A stretch of 38,729 nt of DNA, taken from assembly GCA_964651475.1 (NCBI GenBank), contig CAZYXV010000035.1:1-38729 (forward strand), given 5' to 3'. Both the position numbers and the translations under genes were made by a program. Shown here piece after piece: positions 1-9,061 of this stretch (its first letter is position 1; every line of letters begins with the position of its first letter). This DNA comes from JBGSMF01 sp964651475. GTDB taxonomy: Bacteria; Chloroflexota; Anaerolineae; Fen-1058. The notes under the pieces were generated by a model. The model made no database searches and was not told the DNA's origin. It saw only the letters and a program-made list of their open reading frames with translations.

Positions 1-54
1 CTTCGCACCCTCGCAATGACAGCAAAATTGCAGATTGTGCCCGCGCCCAGTATA
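1..54. mobile_element. Right end of a TA-flanked MITE (family A), cut by the window edge
   Basis: The first 54 bases match the right end of the complete element at 37969-38135, with one mismatch over about 54 bases. The shared part runs from the CTTCGCACCCTCGCAATGAC arm through the terminal repeat and ends in CAGTATA. The left end of this copy lies outside the window. It is therefore a second copy of the same short inverted-repeat element. A contig that starts inside a dispersed repeat often reflects an assembly break, but that is inference. Confidence 0.75.
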
Positions 55-170
55 CTTGCGAGGGCGGCGGGCACACGCGACTTTCCAACATTTACACGCG
101 GGTGCACGCCGAGGCGCCAGGCATCAGCCGGACCACATCATACGCATTGGCATCGCTCCCGAACGTATAA
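54..170 (+). pseudogene. Possible 3' remnant of an unidentified gene next to the MITE
   Basis: Directly after the element end, one plus-strand frame stays open to a TAA at 168-170. It reads as a plausible protein tail containing HTRLSNIYTRV and ending SYALASLPNV. Its 5' part would lie beyond the element, outside the window. The family is not recognised, and an open frame of about 38 codons is weak evidence in GC-rich DNA. It is listed because the complete element at the other end of the window does interrupt a gene. Otherwise bases 55-186 hold nothing else that can be supported. Confidence 0.2.
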
Positions 171-186
171 AGCGGTTTTACTTTTG

Positions 187-2025
187 TTAAGCCGAGGTCA
201 TTGGGGATGCGGGTGGCGGAACAAGCGGCAAGCTAAAGCCAAAGACGCTTCCCTTGCCCGGCTCGCTCTCGACCCAAAGTGTGCTGCCGTGCTGCTCGAC
301 GATTGACTTGGCAATAGCCAATCCCAGGCCGGTGCCTTCAACTTGCACGTCGTCCCGCTGGACGCGGTAAAATCGCTCAAAGAGGTGAGGAATGGCTTCT
401 GGCGGAATTCCTACCCCGTTATCTATCACTTTTATGGTAAGCAATGCATCTGTCTGCTCGGCAACCAGGTTGACGCACCCTCCTTTGCTTGTGTATTTGA
501 TGGCGTTGGAAATGAGATTGTCGAGGGCGCGGTGAATCTGCGCCGGGTCGCATCTGAGGAACACGCCGGATGCGTCAGGGCAAAAATTCAAGTGGATGGT
601 TTTGCTTCGCGCCGCCGGCTCGTGCTCCCAGATGACATCTCGCAAGAACTGCATCGCGGCTATGGTCTCCAGGTTCAGCGCGCGCCCGGTTTCCAGCTTG
701 GCAAGGTCGAGAATGTCGCCAATGAGATGGCGCATGCGCGAGGCGTTGCGCTTGATCAGGTCGAGGCACTCTTGTTCCTCTGTGTTGTCAATCTTGCGCC
801 GCTGCAGCAGTTCGGTCGCCATCAAAATACAGCTCAGCGGATTTTTGAGGTCGTGGGAAGCGGCGCTGATAAAGTCATCTTTCATCTGGGCAAGATTTTC
901 AAAGTAACGCCGGTCTTGTTCGCGCAGTTGCTTTTGCCTTTCGGCCTCGGCCTGGGCCTGCCGCGTCCGGTGGAGCACCTCCAGGCTCTTGAGCTTTCGA
1001 TCGCTTTCCTGGTTAAAAACCATCTCTTTGATGGCATGGAACTGTTTGTAATGTTCCAAGGCTTTCCACGCGTCACCTTCCAGTTCGCAGGCTTGAGCGA
1101 TTAACCGATGGCACTGAAACTCGATGCGTTTTAGTGACGCTTCTGCGGCAAGCGTTGCGGTTTGCTGCAGAAACTTGAGGGCGAGATCAAGTTGTCTTTT
1201 CCGAAGATACGTCTCGCCAATATTTTGCAGAGTGCTCAACGCCTCAATGCTTTTCAGGTCGCTGCTGCGCCTTTTAAGCAAATCCAGCGCCCGGAAGAAA
1301 GATTCGAGCGCCTTGTCAAGCTCGCCAGACGCGGCAAAAGCCTCGCCCACGCTGCTCAACGCCACACCCTGGCCATACTCATCCCCTGATTTTTCAAAAA
1401 GCTGCAGGCTCTTGAACCCGTCTTCCAATGCCCTGGCATAATTGCCCAGGCAGGTGTAATCTACGCAGCAACTGTTCAAGGTGCGCGCTTCACCTTCCAC
1501 GTGCCCGGCTCGCCGGTAGAGTGTTAGAGCCTGCTCGTAGAAAACAATGGCTTGGGCAGAATTACCCACGTCGGAATACAAGACTCCCATGTTCAAGGAT
1601 GCCCCTGCCTGCCCCAGTGCATCCCCGGCCTGTTCGGCCATGGCCAATCTTTGGAGATGGTAGTCTAATGCGGTCGGATAATCTCCCAAGTCTACGTATA
1701 AACGGCCAAGCAAGCCTAGAGTCGCAGCCTGATTCTGGATCTCTTCCAGGTTCTTGTACGCGGCCAGCGCATCCAAAGCGCGCGACAGCGCCAACTCCAT
1801 ATTCCCTATCGAGTAATGGCACCCGGCCAGGTTATACAGGCTATCTGCAACGCCTTTCGGATAACCACGCTCCGATGCGCTGGCAAGATCGTACGCCTGC
1901 TGGCTGAGGCTCAAGGCCCGCTCCGCATCCTTTTTTCTAAGCTCACGCGCCAGCGTGTTAAGAGCATCTATTTTTTCTTCCAGCGTGGCTGCGCGCGCAA
2001 GCTGGGATTCCAACAAGTCCGACAT
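187..2025 (-). CDS. Soluble TPR-repeat sensor histidine kinase
   Basis: A 612-residue two-component kinase without a membrane segment. Roughly residues 20-340 are tandem tetratricopeptide repeats with the recurring pattern ALxxxxxALxxYxxxGxxxxxA, likely a protein- or peptide-sensing platform. A short charged coiled coil rich in Q, E and R leads into HisKA, with the phospho-acceptor in ASHDLKNPL (H391). HATPase_c follows, with an N box around N507 (LISNAIKY), the G1 box DNGVGI at 535 and the G2 box GTGLGL at 564. No response regulator is adjacent, so its partner is unknown. The ATG at 2025 was chosen because the upstream extension to a GTG at 2157 looks non-coding. Neither start has a convincing ribosome binding site. 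Confidence 0.85.
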   Translation of the reverse strand: MSDLLESQLARAATLEEKIDALNTLARELRKKDAERALSLSQQAYDLASASERGYPKGVADSLYNLAGCHYSIGNMELALSRALDALAAYKNLEEIQNQAATLGLLGRLYVDLGDYPTALDYHLQRLAMAEQAGDALGQAGASLNMGVLYSDVGNSAQAIVFYEQALTLYRRAGHVEGEARTLNSCCVDYTCLGNYARALEDGFKSLQLFEKSGDEYGQGVALSSVGEAFAASGELDKALESFFRALDLLKRRSSDLKSIEALSTLQNIGETYLRKRQLDLALKFLQQTATLAAEASLKRIEFQCHRLIAQACELEGDAWKALEHYKQFHAIKEMVFNQESDRKLKSLEVLHRTRQAQAEAERQKQLREQDRRYFENLAQMKDDFISAASHDLKNPLSCILMATELLQRRKIDNTEEQECLDLIKRNASRMRHLIGDILDLAKLETGRALNLETIAAMQFLRDVIWEHEPAARSKTIHLNFCPDASGVFLRCDPAQIHRALDNLISNAIKYTSKGGCVNLVAEQTDALLTIKVIDNGVGIPPEAIPHLFERFYRVQRDDVQVEGTGLGLAIAKSIVEQHGSTLWVESEPGKGSVFGFSLPLVPPPASPMTSA

Positions 2026-2176
2026 CACAAAATCCACAAATTGCGGGAACAGCGCCCGGCCATCCGGCGCAGTCGAGCCGCCATCAAGATCAGCAAAAGT
2101 GTGGCAAAATAGGTCGCCCCCAACCCGCGCGAATGGCCCAAGCAGATCTGTACTCACCGCAGATACACTATCAGCG

Positions 2177-2182
2177 ATTATA
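2177..2182 (-). promoter_or_regulatory. Putative -10 element for the TPR kinase
   Basis: On the minus strand a perfect TATAAT lies just upstream of the kinase gene. The hexamer 17 bases further up (TTCTAG) is a poor -35. If this promoter is used and translation begins at the ATG at 2025, the leader is about 145 nt. Confidence 0.45.
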
Positions 2183-2194
2183 GCACTGCTTCAG

Positions 2195-2217
2195 CAAAAC
2201 TAGAATCGCACTCTAGT
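2195..2217 (-). terminator. Weak hairpin with T-run after the GH13-like gene
   Basis: Directly after the stop of the GH13-like gene, the minus strand has ACTAGA, a 7-nt loop, TCTAGT and then TTTT. The 6-bp stem with a short T-run suggests a weak intrinsic terminator. It also overlaps the -35 region of the next gene, so it could instead be an operator. Confidence 0.4.
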
Positions 2218-2218
2218 C

Positions 2219-3844
2219 CTAAGGTTTGCCCCAGTACAAGATGCGCACACCGCTGGCTTCGATGGTCGCCGTGTAGCGGCCATTTGAGGGCACACTAACG
2301 GTTCCACCGCGCAGCACGTCTTTGCCGCTTCCCTGCGGCAGGCGCGGCGCGTTTGTAAAGTCAATGGTGGCCGCTTGTGTTTCGCCGGCCAGGTTGAACA
2401 CCAGTAAATAAATATCGTTATCGTCCCAACGCCAATATGCCATGCACGCGCCGCATTGTTCCACCTTGGCCGGCTGGAATCCGCCTGCAGACAGCGCCGG
2501 GTGCTGCCGTCGCTGCGCGATCACTGTCCGGTAAAATTCGAGTAGCGAGTTGGTCCCAGTTTCTTCCTCGACCGAAACGACATCGTCGGGCCGATTGTTG
2601 CGGTTGTCTGGCTTGAACCAGGTGGGCATCCCCGGCCCACTTTCAGCGGCGTACCAATCCATAGGCTCTCGCTGGTACGTGTCGCGCTCGCCGCTAACCT
2701 TTGAGCCATCGGCGGCGGCCCCCACAACACCCCGCATGCCAATCTCTTCGCCATAATATAACATAGGAGTGCCCGGCAACGTCAAGAGCAACCCGGCGGC
2801 CTGTTTGGCGCGCGCCGGGTTGCCCCCCACCTCGCTGGCGACGCGGTTGGTGACATGGCTATTGAGCCATTGCACAATTTGGGCCGAGGGGGGATAGACC
2901 TGCGTCTGGAGCTCAAGTTGTTCTATCGCCAGGATCGGCGATTCCAAATTGTTCAATACGCCGTCGCCGTGATCATCTGAGCTGCCCGTCAGGATATGCT
3001 GTAGTGGGGTGTCGAGCATGGCATCGAATTGAACGTCGTAGTAAGGCGCAATTGTCTGGGGGGTTTCTCCCGGCGCGTATCCCAGCAGCAAAAAGTCGGG
3101 GTTGGCGGCTTTGACTTGCTGGCGCAAGGCTCGCCAAAATACAGGCGGCGCGAATTGCGCCCGGTCTACCAGGCCGTCTACGCCGTCGGTTAAATTGCCG
3201 TCGCCGTTCAGGTCCATCCAATGGCGCGCCACGCTTAACATGTAGGCTTGAGCATTGGGGTTGCCCATGTTCAACAAAGGAATACCCTTATCGTCATTTA
3301 CAGCCTGGTAGGCAGTTTGAGCATCGTTTTTCCACAAGTACCAACCGCTGTAATTTGAAGCCGGTTTGCGATAAGCGTCCTGGAAAAAGAGATGCTTGTT
3401 CGAGGTGTGGCCGGCCATCAAATCTATGAGCACGCGCATGCCGCGCGCGTGCGCCTCATTGACCAGCGTAATCATATCCTGCTGCGTGCCCAGGGCCGGC
3501 GCAATGCTGAGGTGGTCGGTGACGTCGTAGCCGTGCGGGCTGGTGGCGCTCAAGACAGACGTCACCCATACGGCTGTCACTCCCAGATCGCGCAAATAGT
3601 CCAGTTTTTGTGTAATGCCTCCCAGGTCGCCAATCCCGTCGCCATTGCTATCATAAAAGCTGCGGGGGAAAATCTGGTACAGCACCGCCTGGCGAAACCA
3701 TGCCGGCGTGTCGGATAGTTGCGGTGTAGGTGTGGGTGGGGGAAGAGTGGGCGTGGGTGTTGGCTCAGGCAGGGGAGTGGGCCTGTTCCAGCAGGCCGCC
3801 AACGTTACAACAATAATCAGGCTTGCAAGCACGCGTCTAAACAT
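2219..3844 (-). CDS. GH13-fold (alpha-amylase family) lipoprotein, probably catalytically inactive
   Basis: 541 residues. A lipoprotein signal ends at LAAC (C18), followed by a Pro/Thr linker (residues about 21-44), so the protein is exported and lipid-anchored. The fold is clearly GH13: YQIFPRSFYDSNGDGIGD at 56-73 with its calcium loop, LDYLRDLGVTAVW, HGYDVTD, and LLTLPGTPMLYYGEEIGM at 353-370. The catalytic regions do not fit. Region I reads DLMAGH (N replaced by G144). Region II reads GVDGLVDRAQ, with Arg228 where the nucleophile Asp should be. Region III reads LLLGYAPG, with Tyr256 replacing the acid/base Glu. Region IV reads LNSHVTNR, with Val331 replacing the third Asp. A sugar-binding or scaffold role is inferred. 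The ATG has a GGAG ribosome site 7 nt upstream. Confidence 0.85.
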   Translation of the reverse strand: MFRRVLASLIIVVTLAACWNRPTPLPEPTPTPTLPPPTPTPQLSDTPAWFRQAVLYQIFPRSFYDSNGDGIGDLGGITQKLDYLRDLGVTAVWVTSVLSATSPHGYDVTDHLSIAPALGTQQDMITLVNEAHARGMRVLIDLMAGHTSNKHLFFQDAYRKPASNYSGWYLWKNDAQTAYQAVNDDKGIPLLNMGNPNAQAYMLSVARHWMDLNGDGNLTDGVDGLVDRAQFAPPVFWRALRQQVKAANPDFLLLGYAPGETPQTIAPYYDVQFDAMLDTPLQHILTGSSDDHGDGVLNNLESPILAIEQLELQTQVYPPSAQIVQWLNSHVTNRVASEVGGNPARAKQAAGLLLTLPGTPMLYYGEEIGMRGVVGAAADGSKVSGERDTYQREPMDWYAAESGPGMPTWFKPDNRNNRPDDVVSVEEETGTNSLLEFYRTVIAQRRQHPALSAGGFQPAKVEQCGACMAYWRWDDNDIYLLVFNLAGETQAATIDFTNAPRLPQGSGKDVLRGGTVSVPSNGRYTATIEASGVRILYWGKP

Positions 3845-3877
3845 AATCAGGCTCCATCATAATTGATATCTCATTTT

Positions 3878-3909
3878 CACAGCCCTCACAAAGCTTTGTG
3901 AGGGCTGTG
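3878..3909 (-). terminator. 32-bp perfect palindrome between two minus-strand genes
   Basis: CACAGCCCTCACAAAG is followed immediately by its exact reverse complement, forming a stem of up to about 14 bp. It lies 12 bp after the stop of the large secreted protein and before the GH13-like gene. There is no real T-run on the minus strand, so it may be an imperfect terminator, an mRNA-stabilising hairpin or a repeat element. Confidence 0.5.
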
Positions 3910-3920
3910 TTGTTGAGCCG

Positions 3921-6900
3921 CTATTGATTCTTGAGCAGCGTCGGCAAAAATACTCGGTATTTATACAAGGGCGGCTGGCGCACAAACACCTCTAGCGTCT
4001 CTGTAATGGGCGAGGTCATCGCGCAATTCAACACGGCGACCTCCACCGTATGGGTGCCAACGATGTCAAAACTCAACGTGACGGTAAAGGGATTCTGAAC
4101 ACCGGATAGCGCCGCGCCACTGTTGATGGTATAGGTATAGGGCAGTGTCAGGTTGCCGGGTGTGATGGTCACGCCCAACAGGATGGGTGTGTCGGTGTAA
4201 ATGTCGCCGCTGGTGAGCAGGTCGAGCCGCACATCCGTTATTTGAACGCACACTGTTGGCACGACGGTGATGGTAAACGATTGAGTATCCACCAACCCGC
4301 CCGCGTCGCTCACTTGCAGCGTCACGGGATGGGCGCCCAGCTCTGCACTGGACGGTGTGCCGGCCAGCGCCGCTGTTCCATTGCCGGCAGGCGTCAGGGT
4401 GAGCCAGGCCGGTTTGACCGGCGCCGTAATCGTCAGCACATTGGCCGGGAGGTCAACGTCGGCCGCCCTCACAGTGTAGGTGTAAGGGATGTCTTGCGCG
4501 GCCACCGTCGGCGGCGCGCTCGTGAACTCGGGTGCAGCGTTGACTTCGCTCACAGTGATGGTGATCGTCTCGTAATCTTCCAGCTCGCCATCGCTAACGC
4601 GTACGGTGGCGGTGTATGCGCCGGGGCCGTCAGCCTCGCCCGGCGTCCAGGTGAAGGTGCCGGCCGGCGTGATGCTGCCCGCCGAGCCGGCGTCCAGCGT
4701 GAAGGTCAGCGGGTCGCTGTTCGCATCCGTGGCGATGGCGGTGAATACGAGTGTGACCAGTTCATCCACATGCTTGTCGCCGACCGGGTTGAGCACAGGT
4801 GCGATGTTAGGCACGGTTATGGCCACCGTCACCGTGATGGTCTCGGCATCGTCGAGCGCGGGGGAGCCGTCATCTGTCACACGAATGGTGATAGGGTACT
4901 CGCCCGTCATCGTCGGCGCCCAGGTAAACCCGCCCGACGCGGGGTCAATGCTCGCGCCCGCTGGCGCGCCCGCATCTAGCGTAAAGGTCAGTGTGTTGGA
5001 GGGAATGTCCACATCGCTCGCGGTTGCCGTAAAGCTCAACAGCGTGCCAGACATCACGATCTTGTTCCCAATCGGCGCAAGCAGCGGCGGCTGGTTGACC
5101 TCGGCCACCGTAATCGTGATTGTCTCGTGATCTTCCAGCTCGCCATCGCTCACGCGTATGGTGGCGGTGTATGCGCCCGGGCCGTCAGCCTCGCCCGGCG
5201 TCCAACTGTACGCCCCGCTCGTCGCGCCAATGCTGCCCACCGAACCGGCGTCCAGCGTGAAGGTCAGGGGCGGCGTCGGAAGATCGCTATCGGTCGCGCT
5301 GGCAGTAAAGGTCAACGCATCAAGTTCGTTGACCGTCCGCTCGCCAGTGCCGGCCAGGATGGGCGCATAGTGGTTGACCTCGGCCACCGTAATCGTGATT
5401 GTCTCGTAATCCTCCATCTCACCGTCACTCACGCGCACGGTGGTGGTATAGACGCCAGGGCCATCAGCCTCGCCCGGCGTCCAACTGTACGCCCCGCTCG
5501 TCGCGCCAATGCTGCCCACCGAACCGGCGTCCAGCGTGAAGGTCAGGGGCGGCGTCGGGAGGTCGCTATCGGTCGCGCTGGCAGTAAAGGTCAACGCATC
5601 GAGTTCGTTGACCGTCCGATCGCCAATGCTGGCCAGGATGGGCGCATAGTGGTTGATCTCGCTCACGGTGACGCTGATTGTTTCGCTATCGCTCAACGCG
5701 CCATCGCTCACGCGCACGGTGGCGGTATAGACGCCCGGGCCGTCAGCCTCGCCCGGCGTCCAACTGTACGCCCCGCTCGTCGCGCCAATGCTCCCCACCG
5801 AACCGGCGTCCAGCGTGAAGGTCAAGCTGTCATTGACATTGGCATCGGTCGCCGTGGCCGTGAACGTCAGCGTGGCCAGTTCGGCGATGCCCCGGTTGCC
5901 GATGGCGCCCAACACCGGCGCATAGTTCGGCTCGACGCCAAACGCCGCGCCGTCACTGCCTTGTTGCACCGTGCCGCTAAACTCGGCGGTGTTGGCGACC
6001 GTCTCGCCATAGCCGCCAGTGTGCGTGGCGGTGAAGATGAACGTGATGCTCTCAAAAGCTGTTACGACGCCGCTCCAGGTGATTTCGTCGGCGGCGACGG
6101 CCGCGCCGTGATTTTCTATCCAGCCGCCAAAATCCACCTGCGCCGGCAAGGTATCCGTCAGGCTGACGTCGGTGTCGCTCAACACGCCGCTGTTGGCAAG
6201 TACGAGAGTGTAGGTAACCACGCCGTGATACGCCACGTTAGTATCCGGCGCAACAGACTTGCTCAGCGAGACGTTAGGCTCGGCTACCTCGACTTCGTAC
6301 GCGCCAATATCGCAGTGGCTCCCTTGAGGCCGCGTTACCCCGCGTTGATCTGTGGCCGGGCAGGCCGCGTCTTTGCCGGCGTCAATCGCTACGCTGCCCG
6401 ATAGCAGCGCGTGTGTCCAGGTTTCGCCGCCGTTATCCTGCAAAACATCCAGCCTGATTTCGGTACTGAGGTTTTTGTTAGGCAGGTCACCGGTTTGTGT
6501 AAGCGCGTCGCCTGGATTGGTATCACTCAAGTTGTAGCCCAGCGATGTCAATGTGCCGTCAAGCTCGTTGTAATAGTTGGCGTTCTGTCCTCCCGTATTA
6601 CCGGCCAGGATACTGTTTTCAAGCGAGGCGCGGCCATCGTAGAGATAGATGCCGCCCGCGCCGGTTCCTGTGTGGTCGCCGTGGTTGTTCGTCAGGGTAG
6701 AGTGGGCGATCTCGATGCTGGAACCCTGATAATCTGCAATGGCCCCGCCCGAAAGTTCAGCGCCGTTGCCGCTAAATGTGGAATTGACCACATAAGCGGC
6801 AGCGTTATTTGTCAGCAAGCCACCGCCGTAGCCTGTATAGTTGGCCGGGATCCCATCGGCCTGGCAACCGCGCAGCGTGACCCGCTCCAGATGTACTGAT

Positions 6901-8981
6901 GTGTTGCTGCCCTCGGCATAGATGCCCCCGCCGCCATAGACACTACCATCCGCGTCTTGAACAAAGCCGTTGGCGATCGTCAGGCTGCGAATGGTGGCAT
7001 CGCCATCGCTAACGTGGAATGCGCGGACGCTGCTCCCCCCACTGATGGTGACGCCGTCTACACTGCTGGCATCTATGATTACGGATTCGGTGATGACCAA
7101 CTCGGAACCGAGCGTCGTGGTCAGGTTCGCCAGTGCGGGGGCAAAGATAAGCGTGTCGTACGGCCCGCCGCCTGCGGCGCAGTCCGCTGAACCCGATTGG
7201 TTGTTGTGGTTGGAGTTGAGAATCGCCTCGCGCAGCGAACATTGCCCATTGGTATTGGTCTCGTCGGCGGTGGTGGTGACGGTGATAGTGTTGCCTTTGG
7301 TCGCGCCCTTGACCACAAAGTCGTAAGGGCTTTCGTCCGCATCATTGTTAACGATAGAGACAGTCGCCGTCATTTCGCCCACTGACGATGGAGCAAAGCG
7401 TATGGTAAAGGTGGTGGTGGTTCCGGCCGCAATCGGGCTGTCCGGTTGCTTCGTTACGCTAAAGGCGCCGGACGTTGGCCCACCGAGGGCGACCCTGGGA
7501 GAGCCGCCCAGGTGCAAGCTGCCTGGCCCGCTGGTAGAGATGACAAAGGTGTGCGTTATCTGTTCTCCGGCCGCAACCTGGCCGAAATCGGTGCCATCGG
7601 ATGATGAAGGCGAGCTATCTCCATCGGCAATCGAGCGGCCGTTGCCCAGCACATCCATTTCTGGGGAAACGATCGTAATGCTGCCCGTCGCGCCGACGGT
7701 ATAGACATGTGCGTTGTCTGTGCTGGTGGCTCCGGCATCGTCGGCGCTGTTGCCGCCGGCGATGGTGTTGCCGTCGTCATTGACCGTGGCCCCGGCATTG
7801 ATAAAGATCGCTCCACCCTTGCCCTGACCGTGGTTCGAGCAACCTCCCTGGGCGTATCCCCTGTCAGCCGTGTTGTTGAAAAAGCCAGCGTTGACCAAAT
7901 TGAGCGTTCCCTGGCGCACAAAAACCGCGCCGCCCAATCCGCCGCCGCCGCCGCCTGGCCCGCCGTCACAGCCATTGCCGCCAAAAGCGCCGGCGCTGCC
8001 AACGGCATAGGTGCCGCCGCCGCCGCCGCCGCCAAACCCGCCGGTGCCTCCTGTGCTGGTGCCGCCAGTGGTGCCGCTGCTGTTGTTGCTGCCGCCGCCG
8101 CCGCCGCCGAAACCGCCATTACCGCCACCCCGGCCATAGGAATCTATGGCATTCCCCGCGCCGCCGCCGCCGCCATAGTCAGACCCAGGGTCGCCGCTTT
8201 CGGGGTTATAGCCGTCGTTGTCGCCCCCCCGGCCGCCGCCGCCCGCGCCTGCCGCGCCGCCATTGGTAGCACTGAATCCACCCGCGCCGTCGCCGCCGTT
8301 GCCGGTCAGGCCGCCGCCGCCGCCGCCGCCGCCGCATGTGCCAGGATCTGAGCCATCGGTGCTGCCATTGCCCCCATTGCCCCACATCCCACCGCCGCCG
8401 CCGCCCGCGTGGCCAGTCGCGTTGGTGCCGCCGCCATTGCCGCCAATAGCCTGGTTGTCTTGAAAAATAATGTTGCTCAGCGTCACTACGCCGGTGTTGA
8501 CAAACAAAGCGCCGCCCAAGCCGGCGCCGCCTGCGCCGGCGCGAGGCCCGCCGTTGCCGCCGTTGCCGCCTTTGGCGTACCCATCACTAATGGTCAGATT
8601 GGAAAGTGTGACGGTACCGCCGCTAATCCATATCACACGCGAGGTGTCGTTGCCGCTGATGGTCAATTGCCCTGAGCCAGGGCCGGTGATGGTCAGGTTA
8701 TTGTCAATCACAAGATGGCCGCTGCTCAGCGTGATGACAGCCGGATACGACAGGCTAAAGTTAATCGTGTCGCTAGAAGCGGCGACTTGGATGGCGTCGC
8801 GCAGCGAACAATCGCCATCGGAACAACTGCCATCATTTTCGTCTGCGGTTATGTTGACTGTGAGCGTGTCTGCGCGCGCCATCTGGGGCGGCAGCGTCAT
8901 AACGACGCTGAACGCCAGCGTCATGGCGAGACACATTCGTATACCGTTTGCCAGTCTAGAAGTAAAACACGAACGATTCAT
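3921..8981 (-). CDS. Large secreted CSLREA / choice-of-anchor-D / Ig-repeat surface protein
   Basis: About 1686 residues with an N-terminal signal peptide: basic start, hydrophobic stretch, cleavage near MARADT. Two CSLREA-type modules (CSLRDAIQ near the start and CSLREAIL in the middle) each lead into a right-handed beta-helix-like region with repeated 'TISDG/NSTFSGNG' rungs. The first helix contains a very Gly-rich stretch of about 220 residues with runs of six to eight glycines. Between them lies an ASPM-SPD-2-Hydin (choice-of-anchor D) domain (GPGSLHLGGSP). A DUF11-like module (LSKSVAPDTNVAYHGVVTYT) follows, then about six cadherin/He_PIG-like Ig repeats of roughly 93 residues (TFTLDAGS...GAYSWTPGE). 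The C-terminus ends YRVFLPTLLKNQ, a tail style common in Chloroflexota surface proteins. The ATG at 8981 was chosen over 9023 because AAGGA stands at proper spacing. Adhesion or cell-surface structure is inferred. Confidence 0.88.
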   Translation of the reverse strand: MNRSCFTSRLANGIRMCLAMTLAFSVVMTLPPQMARADTLTVNITADENDGSCSDGDCSLRDAIQVAASSDTINFSLSYPAVITLSSGHLVIDNNLTITGPGSGQLTISGNDTSRVIWISGGTVTLSNLTISDGYAKGGNGGNGGPRAGAGGAGLGGALFVNTGVVTLSNIIFQDNQAIGGNGGGTNATGHAGGGGGGMWGNGGNGSTDGSDPGTCGGGGGGGGLTGNGGDGAGGFSATNGGAAGAGGGGRGGDNDGYNPESGDPGSDYGGGGGAGNAIDSYGRGGGNGGFGGGGGGSNNSSGTTGGTSTGGTGGFGGGGGGGTYAVGSAGAFGGNGCDGGPGGGGGGLGGAVFVRQGTLNLVNAGFFNNTADRGYAQGGCSNHGQGKGGAIFINAGATVNDDGNTIAGGNSADDAGATSTDNAHVYTVGATGSITIVSPEMDVLGNGRSIADGDSSPSSSDGTDFGQVAAGEQITHTFVISTSGPGSLHLGGSPRVALGGPTSGAFSVTKQPDSPIAAGTTTTFTIRFAPSSVGEMTATVSIVNNDADESPYDFVVKGATKGNTITVTTTADETNTNGQCSLREAILNSNHNNQSGSADCAAGGGPYDTLIFAPALANLTTTLGSELVITESVIIDASSVDGVTISGGSSVRAFHVSDGDATIRSLTIANGFVQDADGSVYGGGGIYAEGSNTSVHLERVTLRGCQADGIPANYTGYGGGLLTNNAAAYVVNSTFSGNGAELSGGAIADYQGSSIEIAHSTLTNNHGDHTGTGAGGIYLYDGRASLENSILAGNTGGQNANYYNELDGTLTSLGYNLSDTNPGDALTQTGDLPNKNLSTEIRLDVLQDNGGETWTHALLSGSVAIDAGKDAACPATDQRGVTRPQGSHCDIGAYEVEVAEPNVSLSKSVAPDTNVAYHGVVTYTLVLANSGVLSDTDVSLTDTLPAQVDFGGWIENHGAAVAADEITWSGVVTAFESITFIFTATHTGGYGETVANTAEFSGTVQQGSDGAAFGVEPNYAPVLGAIGNRGIAELATLTFTATATDANVNDSLTFTLDAGSVGSIGATSGAYSWTPGEADGPGVYTATVRVSDGALSDSETISVTVSEINHYAPILASIGDRTVNELDALTFTASATDSDLPTPPLTFTLDAGSVGSIGATSGAYSWTPGEADGPGVYTTTVRVSDGEMEDYETITITVAEVNHYAPILAGTGERTVNELDALTFTASATDSDLPTPPLTFTLDAGSVGSIGATSGAYSWTPGEADGPGAYTATIRVSDGELEDHETITITVAEVNQPPLLAPIGNKIVMSGTLLSFTATASDVDIPSNTLTFTLDAGAPAGASIDPASGGFTWAPTMTGEYPITIRVTDDGSPALDDAETITVTVAITVPNIAPVLNPVGDKHVDELVTLVFTAIATDANSDPLTFTLDAGSAGSITPAGTFTWTPGEADGPGAYTATVRVSDGELEDYETITITVSEVNAAPEFTSAPPTVAAQDIPYTYTVRAADVDLPANVLTITAPVKPAWLTLTPAGNGTAALAGTPSSAELGAHPVTLQVSDAGGLVDTQSFTITVVPTVCVQITDVRLDLLTSGDIYTDTPILLGVTITPGNLTLPYTYTINSGAALSGVQNPFTVTLSFDIVGTHTVEVAVLNCAMTSPITETLEVFVRQPPLYKYRVFLPTLLKNQ
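5093..5929 (-). repeat. Three near-identical 279-bp tandem repeats inside the surface protein gene
   Basis: Landmarks recur at exactly 279-bp spacing: CAACTGTACGCCCCGCTC begins at 5203, 5482 and 5761, and GGTTGA at 5093, 5372 and 5651. The unit encodes one 93-residue Ig-like domain. The near-identity of the copies points to recent duplication or gene conversion, since the outer Ig repeats of the same protein are clearly diverged. Confidence 0.85.
7920..8440 (-). repeat. Low-complexity (GCC)n / poly-Gly coding tract
   Basis: The plus strand carries many runs of gccgcc and ccgccg, encoding glycine runs on the minus strand within the first beta-helix of the surface protein. Such trinucleotide tracts are prone to slippage in frame. 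Confidence 0.8.
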
Positions 8982-9061
8982 TGGTTTTGTCCTTTTCAAA
9001 AGTAAAAATAGACGAGTTTTCATCCTGATGGTACGAATGAACGCGTTACTGTGCCGCAGTA

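Noticed and set aside
168..180. TAAAGCGGTTTTA near the left edge, similar to the possible operator at 22199
   Set aside because: It lies behind the stop of the histidine kinase gene, not at a promoter, and is an imperfect palindrome; probably coincidence.
5093..5929. Regular 279-bp repeats considered as a CRISPR or satellite array
   Set aside because: They are in frame, encode Ig-like domains and have no spacer-like alternation; ordinary protein repeats.
4242..6404. Long plus-strand open frames opposite the surface protein gene
   Set aside because: They mirror the GC-rich repeat coding of the minus strand, show no family motifs and have Arg/Ala/Gly-heavy composition typical of antisense shadows.
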